DNA from: JAFGAS01 sp963809875
GTDB taxonomy: Bacteria; Desulfobacterota; Zymogenia; Zymogenales; Zymogenaceae
DNA: 64,000 nt
Direction of reading: 5' to 3'
Assembly: GCA_963809875.1 (NCBI GenBank)
Contig: CAWELC010000010.1
Coordinates: forward strand, 139,078-203,077
Made by a program: the position numbers and the translations under genes. The notes beneath the pieces were generated by a model, which did not search any database, was not told the origin of the DNA, and saw only the letters and a program-made list of their open reading frames with translations. Shown here piece by piece: positions 61,706-64,000 of the stretch (its first letter is position 1; each line of letters begins with the position of its first letter).

Positions 61706-62494
61706 TTAGTCGGTTCCCAGATACGCCTCGATAACCTGCGGATTATTACGGATCTCCGCGGGGGTCCCTTCGGCTATCTTTCTTCCATAATCGAGGACGA
61801 CAATTCGATCTGAAATCCCCATCACCACTTTCATGTCGTGCTCGATGAGGAGAATCGTGACGCCGGATTCCCTAATTTTCTTGATCAGATTTATGAGATC
61901 GGCCGTTTCCTTCGGGTTCATGCCTGCGGCAGGCTCATCCAGGAGCAACAGCTTCGGCTCTGTGGCCAGGGCGCGAGCTATTTCCAGCCTTCTCTGATCC
62001 CCGTACGAGAGGTTTGAGGAAATCTCCATGATCATCTGCTCCAGACCGGCAAAAATAATATACCGCACCGATTTCTTTAGGATGTCCACCTCTTCGGCTC
62101 TCTGGCTTCTCGTCCGGAGAACTGATCCGAAGACGTTCTTTTTGGATCGACAATGGCGGCCGATCTTTACATTATCGAGAGCCGAAAGGCTACTGAAAAG
62201 CCTGATATTCTGAAACGTCCGAGCGATTCCGAGCCCCGTGATGACGTCGGGTTTCAACATCTTCTTCTGGTTTGCTATAGAGCGGGACTTTCCATTCCTG
62301 TTCAAATAGATTACCCCGCCGTTCGGGTGGGCCAAGCCGGTAATGCAGTTAAAAACCGTGGTCTTGCCCGCTCCATTGGGCCCGATCAATGAGAGGATCT
62401 CACCCTCGGAGATAGAGAAAGTGACGTCATTGACGGCGATGACTCCCCCGTAGAATTTCGTCAAATTGTCGATCTTTAGAATATCCGGCTTCAT
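61706..62494 (-). CDS. livG: Branched-chain amino acid-type ABC ATPase LivG (cassette 3)
   Basis: A 262-residue ATPase; Walker A GPNGAGKTT, IARTFQNIRLFSSLSALDNV, signature LSYGDQRRLEIARAL, Walker B LLLLDEPAAGMN. Confidence 0.92.
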   Translation of the reverse strand: MKPDILKIDNLTKFYGGVIAVNDVTFSISEGEILSLIGPNGAGKTTVFNCITGLAHPNGGVIYLNRNGKSRSIANQKKMLKPDVITGLGIARTFQNIRLFSSLSALDNVKIGRHCRSKKNVFGSVLRTRSQRAEEVDILKKSVRYIIFAGLEQMIMEISSNLSYGDQRRLEIARALATEPKLLLLDEPAAGMNPKETADLINLIKKIRESGVTILLIEHDMKVVMGISDRIVVLDYGRKIAEGTPAEIRNNPQVIEAYLGTD

Positions 62495-62516
62495 CGGCTT
62501 GTCTCGATCGCTCCCA

Positions 62517-63665
62517 TTACTCTTCTTTATGCGTCACGGAATAGAAACTCTCATTCATGGCCTCGACGATACTCTTATCGTGCGGACCCATCTCGCGTTT
62601 GACGCGCGAGATCGGGATGAGACCGGCCGGTTTGAACCGCATCATGACGATGAGAATTATGCCAAAAAGGGCGTATCTGGCCTGAACAAGATCGGGCCAT
62701 GGCTCCAGAACTTTTCTGAGAATCTCCGAAAGCGAAATGAGACATGTCGCCCCGAGAATTACACCCGGAATGCTGCCCATGCCTCCGAGGACGACCATGC
62801 AAAGAATCAGGATAGACTCCCAAAACTTGAAGCTAACCGGAGAAATAAAGCTGTACCAGCGGGCGAAAAATGAGCCCGCGATAGCGCCAATCGAGGCACT
62901 AACCGCAAAGGCTATCAGCTTATATTTCATTATATTGATCCCGCTGCATTCGGCGGCGACCTCGTCCTCTCTGATCGCAAGCCAAGCCCGACCTACCCGA
63001 GAGTTCTCCAGGCGGCCCATGATGAAGACGGTAGCGGCGAGCATAAAGAGGATAAGATAGAAGAACGGGATCTCCCCTCTGAAGACATACCGTATTGGCT
63101 CGGGATAGAAGTATTGTGTAAGCGGGAACATGAAGGTCAAGTCAAGGCCGGGGGGTGCTATTCCGGGCAAACCCATCGGTCCTCTGGTAAGCCACATCTC
63201 GTTGACGATTATGAGGACGACCAGCTCGGCAAAACCGAAGGTTACGATTGCGAAGTAGTCTCCCGTTAACCTGAGGGTTGGAGCACCCAGGAGGATCCCC
63301 GCAAGCGCTCCGTTCAGTGCCGCCAGTGGAATGATCATCCAATAGCTGGCCAGAATATCCCACGGGGGACCCATCGCGGCGCACTTGAGGGTAATGAGAC
63401 CGGCGGTATAGGCGCCGATGCCGTAAAAACCCACATAACCGAGGTCCAGAAGGCCGGTAAAACCCGGGAGAATATTAAGGCCCAACGAAAGGATGATATA
63501 CATCATGACGTACGTACACAGATGTATGATGTAGTTATTAATAGGCATCAGAGGTATGAGAAAGATAAGGACGAAGAACGCACCATAGATATATTTGATA
63601 TTCTTTGAAAAGATACCGGAGAGCTTTTCTTGAAAGAAACTATATCGAGGGATATTTCGCAGCAT
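62517..63665 (-). CDS. livM: Branched-chain amino acid-type ABC permease LivM (cassette 3)
   Basis: A 382-residue permease, longer than the other two because of an N-terminal extension with an extra hydrophobic segment (YGAFFVLIFLIPLMPINNYI). Core motif GFTGLLDLGYVGFYGIGAYTA and GAPTLRLTGDYFAIVTFGFA. Starts four bases after livH. Confidence 0.9.
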   Translation of the reverse strand: MLRNIPRYSFFQEKLSGIFSKNIKYIYGAFFVLIFLIPLMPINNYIIHLCTYVMMYIILSLGLNILPGFTGLLDLGYVGFYGIGAYTAGLITLKCAAMGPPWDILASYWMIIPLAALNGALAGILLGAPTLRLTGDYFAIVTFGFAELVVLIIVNEMWLTRGPMGLPGIAPPGLDLTFMFPLTQYFYPEPIRYVFRGEIPFFYLILFMLAATVFIMGRLENSRVGRAWLAIREDEVAAECSGINIMKYKLIAFAVSASIGAIAGSFFARWYSFISPVSFKFWESILILCMVVLGGMGSIPGVILGATCLISLSEILRKVLEPWPDLVQARYALFGIILIVMMRFKPAGLIPISRVKREMGPHDKSIVEAMNESFYSVTHKEE

Positions 63666-63669
63666 CCTG

Positions 63670-64000
63670 TTATACCTTCACCACCTGTTTTCTCCCGAGC
63701 AATCCTGATGGTCTGAAGATGATCACAATAATCATGAGCGCATAGGAAAGACCGTCTCGGTAGCCTGAAGAGATATATCCGGCGCCGAACGTCTCCGCTA
63801 CCCCGAGGACGAAACCTCCCAGCATGGCACCTGGTATATTTCCGATTCCCCCGAGGACGGCAGCGGCAAACGCCTTAACGCCGGCGGTGTATCCCATCAT
63901 GGCGAAAATAGCGTTATAGTAGATGCCCACTATGATCCCGGCTACCGCACCGAGAGAAGATCCGACGGCGAAAGTAAAGGATATAACTCTATTCACGTTG
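63670..64000 (-). CDS. livH: Branched-chain amino acid-type ABC permease LivH (cassette 3), partial
   Basis: The C-terminal 110 residues of a LivH permease: VGSSLGAVAGIIVGIYYNAI, AFAAAVLGGIGNIPGAMLGG and the end RPSGLLGRKQ. The start lies to the right of the window. It is the most upstream visible gene of the leftward cassette 3. Confidence 0.88.
   Translation of the reverse strand, partial: NVNRVISFTFAVGSSLGAVAGIIVGIYYNAIFAMMGYTAGVKAFAAAVLGGIGNIPGAMLGGFVLGVAETFGAGYISSGYRDGLSYALMIIVIIFRPSGLLGRKQVVKV

Overview
This 64 kb window looks like a chromosomal segment of an anaerobic, fermentative or syntrophic bacterium, most likely a deltaproteobacterial (Desulfobacterota-type) lineage. The pointers are a NikR/CbiM nickel locus, a tungsten- or molybdenum-type aldehyde:ferredoxin oxidoreductase, a 2-hydroxyacyl-CoA dehydratase/benzoyl-CoA reductase-like pair, indolepyruvate:ferredoxin oxidoreductase with phenylacetate-CoA ligases, an ADP-forming acyl-CoA synthetase subunit and many Liv-type ABC transporters. 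The taxonomy is inferred from gene content only. There is no rRNA, CRISPR array, phage or insertion sequence.

Layout. 1-7 kb: a broken DUF2148 gene, an M50 protease, an alpha/beta hydrolase lacking its nucleophile, an orphan Opp/Dpp ATPase pair, nikR-nikM-nikN, a zinc-ribbon response regulator and a TsaC/YciO protein. 7-19 kb: a TetR regulator and a catabolic block with two class III aminotransferases, SCP2 proteins, two paralogous APC permeases, a split transketolase and alanine dehydrogenase. This fits import and transamination of an amine or amino acid, with alanine recycled to pyruvate. 18.7-25.3 kb: a tight operon MoxR - VWA - two dehydratase-family subunits - ThiS/MoaD - AOR. 25.4-33.8 kb: housekeeping and periplasmic TPR genes (two paralogues flank an acyl-CoA synthetase beta subunit), TldD, Nudix, LysE and phosphohexomutase. 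33.9-34.15 kb: tRNA-Gly, tRNA-Cys and tRNA-Leu. 34.4-38.2 kb: a divergent YchF-like protein and four paralogous small secreted proteins, two of them with a near-identical 136-bp upstream element. 38.4-44.7 kb: transaldolase, glucose-6-phosphate isomerase, miaB, bifunctional nuclease, VanZ-like, bactofilin and a TPR membrane protein. 44.7-64 kb: iorAB, phenylacetate-CoA ligase, ACT protein and three branched-chain-type ABC cassettes. Two further ligase homologues sit inside or at the end of these cassettes and have lost the ATP-binding loop and other signature residues.

The most unusual points are the motif-degenerate ligase homologues tied to Liv cassettes, the MoxR/VWA pair joined to a dehydratase pair without its usual activator ATPase, and the small secreted-protein array.

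A technical caution: many genes, chiefly between 33 and 50 kb, are split by one-base indels (mostly insertions) although the encoded protein segments are well conserved. I read most of these as sequence errors and give merged gene spans.
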